NCBI GenBank assembly: GCA_900450455.1 | Contig: UGGN01000001.1 | Location: 1,116,001 to 1,180,000 of the forward strand | Length of the DNA stretch: 64,000 bases | From: [Eubacterium] infirmum | Lineage (GTDB): Bacteria; Bacillota; Clostridia; Peptostreptococcales; Anaerovoracaceae | Direction of reading: 5' to 3' | Shown: in pieces, positions 47,184 through 55,766 of the stretch | Layout: each line of letters opens with the position of its first letter | Position numbering within the stretch: the stretch's first letter is position 1 | Program-made: the position numbers and the translations under genes | The notes under the pieces: model-generated | The model's input: the letters and a program-made list of their open reading frames with translations, nothing else | Told to the model about the DNA's origin: nothing | The model's database searches: none

Positions 47184-47648
47184 ATGTGGGAAATTTTGCT
47201 TGTAATTGCGATTGTGTCTTTTGACCAGCTTAGCAAGTATGCGATTAGAAGTCTTTTTAGTGTGAATGAGTCCTTAAGTGTGATAGGCGACTTTTTCGAA
47301 CTAAGATATATTCAAAACGATGGCGCTGCATTCAGTTCATTTGCAGGAAAGCAGGCGTTCCTAATTGCTGTATCCATTATAGCAATTATCGGAGCTACAT
47401 TTTTTTTACGCAAATTAAAATCTGAGGGCCGCTTGTTCAAGGTGGCCTTGCTTTGCATAATTGCCGGCGGAATAGGAAATCTGATAGATAGATTTTTGCT
47501 TGGATATGTGACAGATATGATTAGCTTTTCAATATTTCCACCGGTTTTCAATATAGCTGACATTTCCGTGGTCTGTGGCTGCGGACTTTTGATAATCTAT
47601 GTGCTTTTCTTTATGAAAGACGATAAGACTAATAAAGAGGTAGCTTAG
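47184..47648 (+). CDS. lspA: lipoprotein signal peptidase LspA
   Basis: 154 residues with four membrane helices. The two catalytic aspartates are in GGIGNLIDRFLLGYVTDMI and FNIADISVVCG. It cleaves lipoprotein signal peptides, and would process the TlpA-like and MsrAB lipoproteins in this window. A GC-rich hairpin (CGGGGCGTTTTGCCCCG) sits just before the gene. Confidence 0.97.
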   Translation: MWEILLVIAIVSFDQLSKYAIRSLFSVNESLSVIGDFFELRYIQNDGAAFSSFAGKQAFLIAVSIIAIIGATFFLRKLKSEGRLFKVALLCIIAGGIGNLIDRFLLGYVTDMISFSIFPPVFNIADISVVCGCGLLIIYVLFFMKDDKTNKEVA

Positions 47649-48596
47649 ATGGGGGATGCGAAAATTATCAGGTATGTTTTCAACACAGATAACTCGGATA
47701 GAGGAAAACGAATAGATGTATTCCTTGGAAGCCGGATAGATGAGCTCTCAAGAAGCCAAATTCAAAAGCTGTTTAGCAAGCATGAGGTTTTTGTAAACTC
47801 TGCTGTTTGCGAGGAAAAAAAGTACAAGATAAAGGTCGGAGACAGCATTGAGGTATATTTTTCGGTTGAGGATGAATATATACCGAAGGCAGAAAACATA
47901 AAGCTGAACATTATTTATGAGGACGAGGATATAATCGTTATAGACAAGCCGAGGGGAATGGTTGTTCACCCAGGAGCCGGTAACTACAACAGCACTTTGG
48001 TAAATGCACTTCTCTACCATGTCGGTGAAGACTTAAGAGAGGTTGGAGAGGCGGATAGACCGGGTATAGTTCACAGAATAGATAAGGACACGAGTGGGAT
48101 ACTTGTTGTAGCAAAGTCAAAACTCGCCTTTGATTCACTCAAAGCCCAGTTCAGCAAACATAGCATCAAAAGATGGTATTATGCCTTAGTATATAACAAT
48201 TTTGGAGAAGACAGTGGCAAGATAGATAGACCAATAGGTAGAGATAAAAAGAATAGGTTAAGACGTGCAATAGATGGAGAAAATCCAAAGAGAGCTATAA
48301 CAAGGTATGAGGTTATGGAGCGCTTTGGCAATGTAGTTCTGATTAAGGCTATACTTGAGACCGGTAGGACACATCAGATAAGAGTTCACCTTACGAGCAT
48401 AGGACATCCCCTTGTTGGTGATAAACTATACGGATCAAAGAAGGATAAATTTGGTGTAGACGGTCAAATTCTACATGCTGCACATCTGGAATTTGTGCAT
48501 CCGCGAAGTGGAGAGACGGTAAGTTTTGATAGCGAGCCTCCTGAATACTTCATCAAGGCGATAGAAAAAGCGAAGAAACTTGCCGGACAAAAATAA
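47649..48596 (+). CDS. rluD: RluD-type ribosomal large subunit pseudouridine synthase
   Basis: 315 residues. An S4 RNA-binding domain (RIDELSRSQIQKLFSKHEVF) is followed by the synthase domain with the catalytic-Asp block GIVHRIDKDTSGILVVAKS and the ETGRTHQIRVHLTSIGHPLV motif. It modifies 23S rRNA uridines. It begins immediately after lspA, the usual partner. Confidence 0.96.
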   Translation: MGDAKIIRYVFNTDNSDRGKRIDVFLGSRIDELSRSQIQKLFSKHEVFVNSAVCEEKKYKIKVGDSIEVYFSVEDEYIPKAENIKLNIIYEDEDIIVIDKPRGMVVHPGAGNYNSTLVNALLYHVGEDLREVGEADRPGIVHRIDKDTSGILVVAKSKLAFDSLKAQFSKHSIKRWYYALVYNNFGEDSGKIDRPIGRDKKNRLRRAIDGENPKRAITRYEVMERFGNVVLIKAILETGRTHQIRVHLTSIGHPLVGDKLYGSKKDKFGVDGQILHAAHLEFVHPRSGETVSFDSEPPEYFIKAIEKAKKLAGQK

Positions 48597-48691
48597 AGGG
48601 GAAAATAGCTCTCCCCTCCCGGCATAAACCTCGGTGAATTCGATTTAATTAAACACTGTCTAATTTAGTAGTTTTAAAGTAATGGAAGCAG

Positions 48692-48805
48692 CTAGATACT
48701 ATCAGCTTCAGATTTAATATAGCTTAAGCAGTCTTCACAGATATAACCTCCCCTAAAGGTTATGTTGTGAAATATGTTTCCGCATAATGAGCACTGAAAG
48801 TTCAT
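48692..48805 (-). CDS. 37-residue zinc-finger protein (Gin/CsfB-like)
   Basis: A very short minus-strand ORF: FQCSLCGNIFHNI, then GGYICEDCLSYIK, i.e. CxxC-x14-CxxC. The pairing and the G-x-x-I-C-x-x-C wording resemble the anti-sigma factor Gin (CsfB), but the gene is shorter than typical Gin and the window gives no evidence of sporulation. A GGGGGG run lies just upstream of the ATG. Function uncertain. The rest of the 345-base gap between rluD and the hydrolase holds only a small hairpin after rluD (AGGGGA with TCCCCT). Confidence 0.6.
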   Translation of the reverse strand: MNFQCSLCGNIFHNITFRGGYICEDCLSYIKSEADSI

Positions 48806-48941
48806 AAAATACCCCCCTTTTTTGTTTTTCGGTTTAGCCTAATGGAAAGTATAGTTTGGGGAAGACTTTATATCAAGGGAAATATAGCAAAACATCTGTG
48901 GGATATTTTTATATCAAAAAGGATTAGAAAGGAAGCTAGTA

Positions 48942-49790
48942 ATGTACGATAATAAAGTATTGAAAAGTACAAATACAAAGACAGTAGCATACACCTGGAA
49001 TGTTGAAAATCCGAGTAAGGTGATGTGCATAATTCACGGAATCGGTGAGTATATCGGAAGATACGACAGGATGGCAAAGGTTCTGAACGATGCCGGAATT
49101 GCTGTAATCGGAGTAGACCTTCCCGGTCATGGATTATCGGAAGGAAAGCGTGGCCACGCTGCACCTAGAGCGTATGTGCTCGATGTTGTTACTGCGATGC
49201 TTGATTTCGCAACAGAGAGATATCCCGGTGTTGACATAGTTCTCTATGGACATAGTATGGGCGGAAATATCTGTCTGGACTATAGAAGTAGAGGAGAGAA
49301 GAACGACCTACCTTGCAAATATATAATTTCGGCACCTTGGGTTAAACTTGTTAGAGCAATTCCAAAGCCTCTATATGTCGTAGTTAAAGCAGGATCGAAG
49401 CTCATGCCAAAGAAATCGATTTCTTCCGGTTGCAGTGCAAGCGACCTTGGAAATATAGAGATAGTTAAGTCTTATGACACAGATCCGCTGGTGCATCCAT
49501 ATATAACCATGCAGTGTGCGGTTGATGGTTTTGATATAGGAAATGCTCTCTTTGATGGAACTTATGAATCAAACGGAAGAGCTGACGCTAAGCCGACTCT
49601 TCTTATGCACGGAAGCGCTGATAAGATCTGTGATGTTGAAGGATCGAGAGAAATTGCAAAGCAAAATCAGAATGTAGAAAGCTTCATCTACAGAGAATGG
49701 GATGGATATTACCATGAGATTCACAACGGTGGACCTAAGGCTGACGGTTCAAAGGTTATAGAGACCATCAGAGATTTTGTTCTTGATTAG
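48942..49790 (+). CDS. alpha/beta hydrolase, monoacylglycerol lipase-like
   Basis: 282 residues. Oxyanion motif IIHGIGEYIGRYDRMA, nucleophile elbow YGHSMGGNICLDY, and later LMHGSADKICD and YYHEIHNGG supply the Ser-Asp-His triad. This is the lysophospholipase/monoglyceride lipase type (Hydrolase_4). No signal peptide. AAAGGAAG precedes the ATG. Confidence 0.9.
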   Translation: MYDNKVLKSTNTKTVAYTWNVENPSKVMCIIHGIGEYIGRYDRMAKVLNDAGIAVIGVDLPGHGLSEGKRGHAAPRAYVLDVVTAMLDFATERYPGVDIVLYGHSMGGNICLDYRSRGEKNDLPCKYIISAPWVKLVRAIPKPLYVVVKAGSKLMPKKSISSGCSASDLGNIEIVKSYDTDPLVHPYITMQCAVDGFDIGNALFDGTYESNGRADAKPTLLMHGSADKICDVEGSREIAKQNQNVESFIYREWDGYYHEIHNGGPKADGSKVIETIRDFVLD

Positions 49791-49903
49791 GTATGCATGG
49801 AAGAAGCTATACAAGATAGAACAATCTATTGTATCAAAATACAATCGTTGCAGTACATAATTTAAACTTTACCAAAAAAAGTAAAATATCAGTTCAAAAA
49901 TCA

Positions 49904-49932
49904 TTGCACATTTGCATGTAATCCTGTACAAT
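49904..49932 (+). promoter_or_regulatory. promoter of the FMN-protein/heme-protein operon
   Basis: TTGCAC (49904-49909), a 17-base spacer and TACAAT (49927-49932), about 95 bases before the FMN-binding surface protein. Confidence 0.6.
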
Positions 49933-50027
49933 AATTAAGAGTTGGTTTGTTTAAACTAACTCTTTTAAAATACCTCTAAATTACACAAAAACTATTAAAA
50001 CACATATACTAAGGAACAGGAGGAATA

Positions 50028-53000
50028 ATGAAAACAACTGGTATAAAGGGAGTTATCGCTTTCATTGTGGCTGTAGCCGTAACGGTAGTTATGGTGTATT
50101 CAACCGTACAGATTGTCGATAAGCATAACTCCATTGCCAAACAACAGGCAAAGGAACAGGCCAATGAACAAGCTGCAGGCTCAGAAGTCTCCACCGACAA
50201 TCTTAAGGATGGAGAATACGAAGGTACTGCAACCGGTTACGGCGGCCCTCTTACTGTCCGTATTACCATCAAGGATGGAAAGCTGACAGATATCAAAGTT
50301 ATATCTCAGATGGAGACACCGGAATACTTCAACAGAGCAAAAGCTGTCATAGGTAAGATTCTAAGCAGTGGTAGCGTAGATGTTGACTCTGTTTCAGGAG
50401 CGACTATATCGTCGAATGCAATCAAGAAAGCTGTTGCCGATGCGCTTCGTAAAGCGGGTTCTAAACAGAAAGCAAAAGTGTCAACCGTTAAGAAGGATGC
50501 AAGGAAAGCAAATGGCAGAAGAGGTAATGCAGGAGGAACATTTGCCATTGCAAATACCAACTTAAAGGATGGAACTTACATTGGAACCGGTCAGGGTTTC
50601 AATGGACCGATTAGTGTTCGTGTAACTGTATCAGGTGGAAACATCGTTAATGTTGAAATACTTTCATACAGCGATGATGCACCGTACTTTAATCGTGCTA
50701 GAGCTGTAATCAGTAGACTGATAGGTAAGCCGGGCAAGAGTGTAGATACTGTATCCGGTGCCACCTATTCAAGCCGCGGTATTATTGATGCTGTAAGAGA
50801 TGCCCTGTCAAAAGCCGGTATTTCTGATATAACTAATGCCAATAAACCGGGTAATGGTGGAAACAGCAATACACCTGAAAATGGCAATAGTACGAATCCA
50901 TCTATAAACCCTGAAACAGGGGAACCGTCATATGTAGACGAAGCTCTTCGCAGGTACTATCCTAAAGGCAAGCTGAAGGACGGTGAATACACCGGCATCG
51001 GTATCGGGTATAATAATCCGGGAGGAATTAAGACTTATATAACCGTCAAGGGTGGTGAGATTATCGATGTAAGAGTCGGAACAGGCGCTGACTACCGTGA
51101 CGACATGGGTCCTTTTAGGAGTAAAGCGGAGAGATTACTTCCGTTCCTGAAAGGCAAGGACGGACGTTGGAACATCGCAAAGATGGGACTATACCGTGAG
51201 TATTTTGAAGCTATTAGAAATAGCGGGAATCCAAAGGCTAAAGTAAAGGAGCTTTTTGGAGACAAGTATGTAGGTATGCTCAGCGGATTGTCAGGAAATA
51301 ATACAGTGTCTGATATATCTATTATGTCACGTACTGTAAAGGCATACATGGGTGACCGCTATGCCGGAAAGAAAATGTTTGACAGTGTGACCGGAGCTAC
51401 CGTGAGTGCGAGCGGAATTTCGGCGGCGACAAAGGAAGCTGCGAATAAATCAGCTAACGATTACAAAACTAACTCTGATGTAAAGGAGATTTCAATTCTT
51501 GAGCCAAAGGCCAAGACAGTAGAAGTTAATAAAGGCGACTCCGTTGACTTCTCGGAACTTAAAGTTAAGGTTGTTAAGAAAGACGGCTCTGTTAAGGAAG
51601 TGGAGTGGAAAGATTTTGTAGCTAATGGACTCAGCATAACAGATGAGGACGGCAAAGCTATCAAAAATGGAAGTGATTTAAAATCATACGGTGATAAGAA
51701 GATAATCAAAGCAAAGGTAGTTCACAAGGAATCACTTTCATATGATACCTTTAGGATTTTGGTTGGACATTATAGCAAGGATTATATTGTCGGACTGGAA
51801 TATAGTGCTGACGGTTCAAAATGGTACAGGGTGAAAAACATTAAGAAAGATCCTACTGATATCCGTAAAATTGACGACCAACAGATTGTTGATGCTCCTT
51901 TATCGTTCGAGTTCGAAACAGTTAAGCTTCGCGTTGTTTCAAAGAGCGGACATCGCTATGAGTATACACCTGATAAAAAACCTGTAAATAAGAAGGTAAA
52001 ATATACTCTTAATAAAGACGAGAATCCTAATACCCCTAAGACAATCTATGTGGAGTTCCAGCTCTCAGGTACAGAAGCTGATAAAGATCTTGTAGATGAT
52101 AACGGCGGCGGTGGAGGTGGCGGCGGAGAGCCGGCACTACCTGAAGTGGAGGTTGACAGCAAGGTAATCGAAACTGATCTTGATGAACCCGGAAGACCAA
52201 AGTGGACTGAACGCGTGCCAATAAAACCGGCAACAGTTAAGAGCCTGGATAAGGATGCGGAGATGCAGACCACAATCGAAGGACTTCCAAAGGGACTTAG
52301 CTTTGATGGAACCAATATTACGGGAACACCGGTTGTAGAAGATAATAACTGGGACGGCGACGGCGGCATGTTCAAGACAGTAACTCTGAAGTTCAAGGCA
52401 AAGAAGAACGGAAAGCTGCTGGTTAGAAAGTACAAGTACTGGATTTACAGAGATAAAGACCGCGACGGAATAGCAGATGATGATGAAGATGGCGGAATAG
52501 CGTTTACACCACAGAGACTCAGCAGTAAGCCGCTCGTTGTAGATGGCAAAGAGCCAACGCTTGATGATTACAAAGCTCTGTTCAGCAACATACCGTCAGA
52601 CGGTTCTGTAAAGGTAAGCATAAAGCAGAAGCCTGACCTCAGTAAGAAGGGTATAACGAAAGCAGTTCTTGAGTTTTCTGTAGATGGAGTAAATAAGAAC
52701 GGCAAAGCGACTGTTATGATTGATGTGAAGAACCCTGTTAATGGCGGTGGTAGTGGAGAGCCGGCACTACCTGAAGTAGAGGTTGACAGCAAGGTAATCG
52801 AAACTGATCTTGATGAACCCGGAAGACCAAAGTGGACTGAACGCAAGCCGATAAAACCGGCAACAGTTAAGAGTCTGGATAAGGATGCGGAGATGCAGAC
52901 CACAATTGAAGGACTTCCAAAGGGACTGAGCTTTGATGGAACCAATATTACGGGAACACCGGTTGTAGAAGATAATAACTGGGACGGTGATGGCGGCATG

Positions 53001-53576
53001 TTCAAGACAGTAACTCTGAAGTTCAAGGCAAAGAAGAACGGAAAGCTGCTGGTTAGAAAGTACAAGTACTGGATTTACAGAGATAAAGACCGCGATGGAA
53101 TAGCGGATGATGATGAAGATGGCGGAATAGCGTTTACACCACAGAGACGCAGCAGTAAGCCGCTCGTTGTAGACGGTAAAGAGCCAACGCTTGATGATTA
53201 CAAAGCGCTGTTCAGCAACATACCGTCAGACGGTTCTGTAAAGGTAAGCATAAAGCAGAAGCTTGACCTCAGTAAGAAGGGTATAACGAAAGCAGTTCTT
53301 GAGTTTTCTGTAGATGGAGTAAATAAGAACGGCAAAGCAACCGTTATGATTGATGTGAAGAACCCTGTTAAGGGTGAAACAAAAGCGAGCTATGTTTCAA
53401 GCGAGAATTATTCACATGGAGCTGCTATGGCCGTACCTAATTTAAAAACACCTACAATTGAAAAGCAGAGCAGGCAATCTGCTAACTCTAATAATTTCAG
53501 CAAAGAAAAAACACAAAAACAGGCGGAGCAGGTAACTGCTCCGGCTACGGCTGAAAAAGAAAGGATGGGACAGTGA
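50028..53576 (+). CDS. surface-anchored triple FMN-binding-domain protein
   Basis: 1182 residues. One N-terminal membrane helix (7-27) anchors it outside. Three FMN_bind domains follow (about 59-144, 179-264, 316-472), each with the covalent-flavin acceptor motif: D120SVSGAT126, D240TVSGAT246 and D452SVTGAT458; ApbE-type transferase would attach FMN to the threonine. After a beta-rich linker, two near-identical 210-residue repeats (from about 700 and 910) hold a Ca-type loop DKDRDGIADDDEDGG. The C-terminus is Gln/Thr/Lys-rich, with no sorting signal. Likely role: flavin-based extracellular electron transfer, as for PplA in Listeria. It overlaps the heme-type gene downstream by 4 bases. Confidence 0.9.
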   Translation: MKTTGIKGVIAFIVAVAVTVVMVYSTVQIVDKHNSIAKQQAKEQANEQAAGSEVSTDNLKDGEYEGTATGYGGPLTVRITIKDGKLTDIKVISQMETPEYFNRAKAVIGKILSSGSVDVDSVSGATISSNAIKKAVADALRKAGSKQKAKVSTVKKDARKANGRRGNAGGTFAIANTNLKDGTYIGTGQGFNGPISVRVTVSGGNIVNVEILSYSDDAPYFNRARAVISRLIGKPGKSVDTVSGATYSSRGIIDAVRDALSKAGISDITNANKPGNGGNSNTPENGNSTNPSINPETGEPSYVDEALRRYYPKGKLKDGEYTGIGIGYNNPGGIKTYITVKGGEIIDVRVGTGADYRDDMGPFRSKAERLLPFLKGKDGRWNIAKMGLYREYFEAIRNSGNPKAKVKELFGDKYVGMLSGLSGNNTVSDISIMSRTVKAYMGDRYAGKKMFDSVTGATVSASGISAATKEAANKSANDYKTNSDVKEISILEPKAKTVEVNKGDSVDFSELKVKVVKKDGSVKEVEWKDFVANGLSITDEDGKAIKNGSDLKSYGDKKIIKAKVVHKESLSYDTFRILVGHYSKDYIVGLEYSADGSKWYRVKNIKKDPTDIRKIDDQQIVDAPLSFEFETVKLRVVSKSGHRYEYTPDKKPVNKKVKYTLNKDENPNTPKTIYVEFQLSGTEADKDLVDDNGGGGGGGGEPALPEVEVDSKVIETDLDEPGRPKWTERVPIKPATVKSLDKDAEMQTTIEGLPKGLSFDGTNITGTPVVEDNNWDGDGGMFKTVTLKFKAKKNGKLLVRKYKYWIYRDKDRDGIADDDEDGGIAFTPQRLSSKPLVVDGKEPTLDDYKALFSNIPSDGSVKVSIKQKPDLSKKGITKAVLEFSVDGVNKNGKATVMIDVKNPVNGGGSGEPALPEVEVDSKVIETDLDEPGRPKWTERKPIKPATVKSLDKDAEMQTTIEGLPKGLSFDGTNITGTPVVEDNNWDGDGGMFKTVTLKFKAKKNGKLLVRKYKYWIYRDKDRDGIADDDEDGGIAFTPQRRSSKPLVVDGKEPTLDDYKALFSNIPSDGSVKVSIKQKLDLSKKGITKAVLEFSVDGVNKNGKATVMIDVKNPVKGETKASYVSSENYSHGAAMAVPNLKTPTIEKQSRQSANSNNFSKEKTQKQAEQVTAPATAEKERMGQ
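52126..53385 (+). repeat. tandem 630-bp intragenic repeat
   Basis: Two head-to-tail copies (52126-52755 and 52756-about 53385) within the FMN-binding protein gene, nearly identical at the DNA level, including most synonymous positions. Differences seen at the protein level are few (for example ERVPIKP versus ERKPIKP, QKPD versus QKLD). This points to a recent duplication and possible copy-number variation. Confidence 0.88.
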
Positions 53577-54274
53577 CTTTAATTATCGGAATAGTGCTGA
53601 CTGTTGTATTTTATATAGTGTCAGCCAATGCTATAAAGAAACATCCGGGGGTGTTCTACATAGGAATTTATATATGGTGCGGACTGGTCGTTTTCTATTT
53701 CAATATGGGATATGACAAGAACTTCCCGGAATGGTTCAATGAATACTTTATGAATATATTCGCCAGGGGAATCTTTTCAACAGCCACATTCATGGTTGTT
53801 ATGTTTCTTGGGACTATTACAAAACACAGCAAACTGTCAAGAAAGCTTATGAGCGTGCGTGGAGAAATATCGATTATTGGTAGTTTGATTGTTCTGAGCC
53901 ACAACGTGGTATTCGGCGTGACATATTTTCCGATGCTATTCACAAATCCAAAAGCTATGCCTACCAGACAGATGATAGCATCAATTATCACACTGTGCTT
54001 GCTGGCAATGTTGATTCCTCTCTTTATAACATCGTTCAAATTTGTTCGACGTAAAATGAAAGGTAAGACTTGGAAAAATGTACAGCGCCTGGCATATCCA
54101 TTCTTTATCGGAATATATGTGCATGTAATGGTGCTGTATTCGGCAGATGTGAAAGCACATCTATCAGGTATAATTATCTACACGCTTATATACGGAAGCT
54201 ATATAGTTTTACGTCTGCGTAAGGCGGCACTAAAGGCACGCAAGTCGCGCATGACAACGGAGCAGGCAGTGTAG
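53573..54274 (+). CDS. ferric-reductase-like heme membrane protein
   Basis: 233 residues with about six membrane helices. Candidate heme ligands are His110 in RGEISIIGSLIVLSHN and His184 in AYPFFIGIYVHV, each inside a helix; with K-x-W-x-x-x-Q-R-L-A-Y this resembles the ferric reductase/YedZ-MsrQ fold. It begins with GTG inside the stop of the FMN-protein gene, so the two are translationally coupled. Proposed role: pass electrons from the membrane to the surface flavin protein. Confidence 0.8.
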   Translation: MTLIIGIVLTVVFYIVSANAIKKHPGVFYIGIYIWCGLVVFYFNMGYDKNFPEWFNEYFMNIFARGIFSTATFMVVMFLGTITKHSKLSRKLMSVRGEISIIGSLIVLSHNVVFGVTYFPMLFTNPKAMPTRQMIASIITLCLLAMLIPLFITSFKFVRRKMKGKTWKNVQRLAYPFFIGIYVHVMVLYSADVKAHLSGIIIYTLIYGSYIVLRLRKAALKARKSRMTTEQAV

Positions 54275-54353
54275 TTAGAATTGACAGGATATGTGGTTCG
54301 GCTTATGAAGAGCTGAATTAACCTCATATAATATAAAAGTAAATATTAACAAT

Positions 54354-54400
54354 AAAACAGGTCGGAGGCTCAATAGAGTATCCGACCTGTTTTATTATAT
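54354..54400 (+). terminator. terminator of the FMN/heme operon
   Basis: AAAACAGGTCGGA pairs perfectly with TCCGACCTGTTTT around a 14-base loop, followed by an AT/T-rich run. It separates this operon from the next, B12-regulated unit. Confidence 0.9.
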
Positions 54401-54424
54401 ATATATTTTTTTTGTGAATAGATA

Positions 54425-54453
54425 TTGACAATTTTGTGAACAAGAAATACTAT
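54425..54453 (+). promoter_or_regulatory. promoter of the second B12-regulated transcript
   Basis: TTGACA (54425-54430), a 17-base spacer and TACTAT (54448-54453), ending just upstream of the second cobalamin riboswitch. Confidence 0.75.
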
Positions 54454-54480
54454 GTAAGTACAATTGGAAAATTAAATATC

Positions 54481-54573
54481 ACTCACATAAGGGGAAACAG
54501 GTCAAATTCCTGTGCGGTCCCGCCACTGTAGTGCATCTCATTAAGAATGCTAAGTCAGATTGCCTTATGTGAG
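54481..54573 (+). promoter_or_regulatory. cobalamin riboswitch 2 (compact)
   Basis: About 93 nt. A perfect 11-base closing stem CTCACATAAGG (54482-54492) with CCTTATGTGAG (54563-54573) encloses GGGGAAACAGGTCAAATTCC, GCGGTCCC, the B12 box GCCACTG (54522-54528) and GCTAAGTCAGA. It is much shorter than riboswitch 1 and lacks its long variable arm, so it looks like a compact (Cbl-II-like) class. Confidence 0.93.
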
Positions 54574-54627
54574 AGTTTGCATAGAGCGAGAGACTCATTG
54601 ATGCAAATATATTAAGAAAGCGAATAC

Positions 54628-54661
54628 GGGCTGTATCTCATTTGAGGTACGGTCCTTTTTT
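54628..54661 (+). terminator. riboswitch-controlled intrinsic terminator
   Basis: GGGCTGTATCTC pairs with GAGGTACGGTCC (three wobbles) around a 4-base loop, followed by TTTTTT. It sits 55 bases after the aptamer and 170 bases before the coding start, so it is the likely off switch when cobalamin is bound. The antiterminator is not resolved. Confidence 0.8.
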
Positions 54662-54833
54662 ATCGACATATTAGCATGTCGATTATATTGGAAACAAAGG
54701 AGGTGGTATGTTATTGATTGAGGAAGAAATGCAGGTAGCGCCGCATGATTCCGGGCGGCACTTTCCGGGAGATAAGACGGAATCATCTGTTTCAGTCCTA
54801 CATGCAAAGCATGTGAGAAAGGAGAATATTGAA

Positions 54834-55700
54834 ATGTCGATTAAAAAAAATAACAAAATGCTTAGAAGAGCCGGAATACTGCTCTTAGTACTGGGTATCA
54901 TTTTCAGCATGGGCTCGGCAGCATTTGCCGCACAGACTGATCTCGATTGGACGTCCGTGCCGAATCTCACGACCTATAATACGCCTTTTAACCAGGTTGT
55001 TACACAGGGTAAAAATGGATATGTTGAGTTTAAGGTACAGGCTGCTGACAATAATTATAAGCCGTTGCTCTTTCCTTCAGCTGATTATCCTAATGCGCTG
55101 AGCTACAGCTGGTTGCACCAGGGAGAAGAGGGCTATTACAGTGAGGATATGACATCGGAAATAATAAGTGCCAATCCTTCGGGTTATATAGCAAAATATA
55201 GCGTTAATCTCAGACCTGATGTAGATATAGGTGCTAATGTGCTTTCAATTACAAGCCCGGCAGGCGGATATCTTGATCTGGGTCTCATAGTAAATCCTAA
55301 ATCAGCTCAGCCTGATGCGAATGTGAATATCAGAATATATCATGACAGTGTAAGCGCTGATAATAATCTCGTGTCGGTAACGAAAAGCGTCAATTGCGAT
55401 GCATTCGGAAGCGAGGTTAATTATCCTACTGCAATAGACTCCGTAGCTTCCGTAGCACAGATTCCGGACAATACGGCGGAGCATTCGGTAAATGCATATA
55501 TAACCCAGCTTAAGGTAGGAGAAACTCTGTATGTCGGAGGAGTAAACTATAAGTACTGGATGTACGGCGTATATGGGTCAGATGGAAACCTAAAGCCAAT
55601 TTCATCCAAGATTGGCGGAGAAGCGTATATGATAGAGGATGGAGATACCGTAGTTTGGCTATACGGAACATGGGGTTCTCTTCCTTCAAGCATAAGATAA
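54834..55700 (+). CDS. secreted protein with transcobalamin-like C-terminal region, B12-riboswitch controlled
   Basis: 288 residues: signal peptide (ILLLVLGIIFSMGSAAFA), then a beta-rich region with no family I know, and a C-terminal part (from about 210) reading YITQLKVGETLYVGGVNYKY, W-x-Y-x-V-Y and EDGDTVVWLYGTWG, which fits the W...DGD-x-V-x-W pattern of DUF4430/transcobalamin-like domains. No anchor, so secreted or bound to a partner. The ATG at 54834 follows AAAGGAG and starts a clear signal peptide; the in-frame extension upstream to 54708 lacks one. First gene after riboswitch 2. Confidence 0.75.
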   Translation: MSIKKNNKMLRRAGILLLVLGIIFSMGSAAFAAQTDLDWTSVPNLTTYNTPFNQVVTQGKNGYVEFKVQAADNNYKPLLFPSADYPNALSYSWLHQGEEGYYSEDMTSEIISANPSGYIAKYSVNLRPDVDIGANVLSITSPAGGYLDLGLIVNPKSAQPDANVNIRIYHDSVSADNNLVSVTKSVNCDAFGSEVNYPTAIDSVASVAQIPDNTAEHSVNAYITQLKVGETLYVGGVNYKYWMYGVYGSDGNLKPISSKIGGEAYMIEDGDTVVWLYGTWGSLPSSIR

Positions 55701-55766
55701 GAAGATGTTAAGTCTCAGCCCGCATTCAGCGGGCTGGGACCGATTTAATATTGGATTAAGGTAGAA

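Noticed and set aside
54708-54833. N-terminal extension of the 288-residue secreted protein from an upstream ATG
   Set aside because: The extension is charged and would bury the signal peptide; the ATG at 54834 has a good ribosome site and starts a normal signal sequence.
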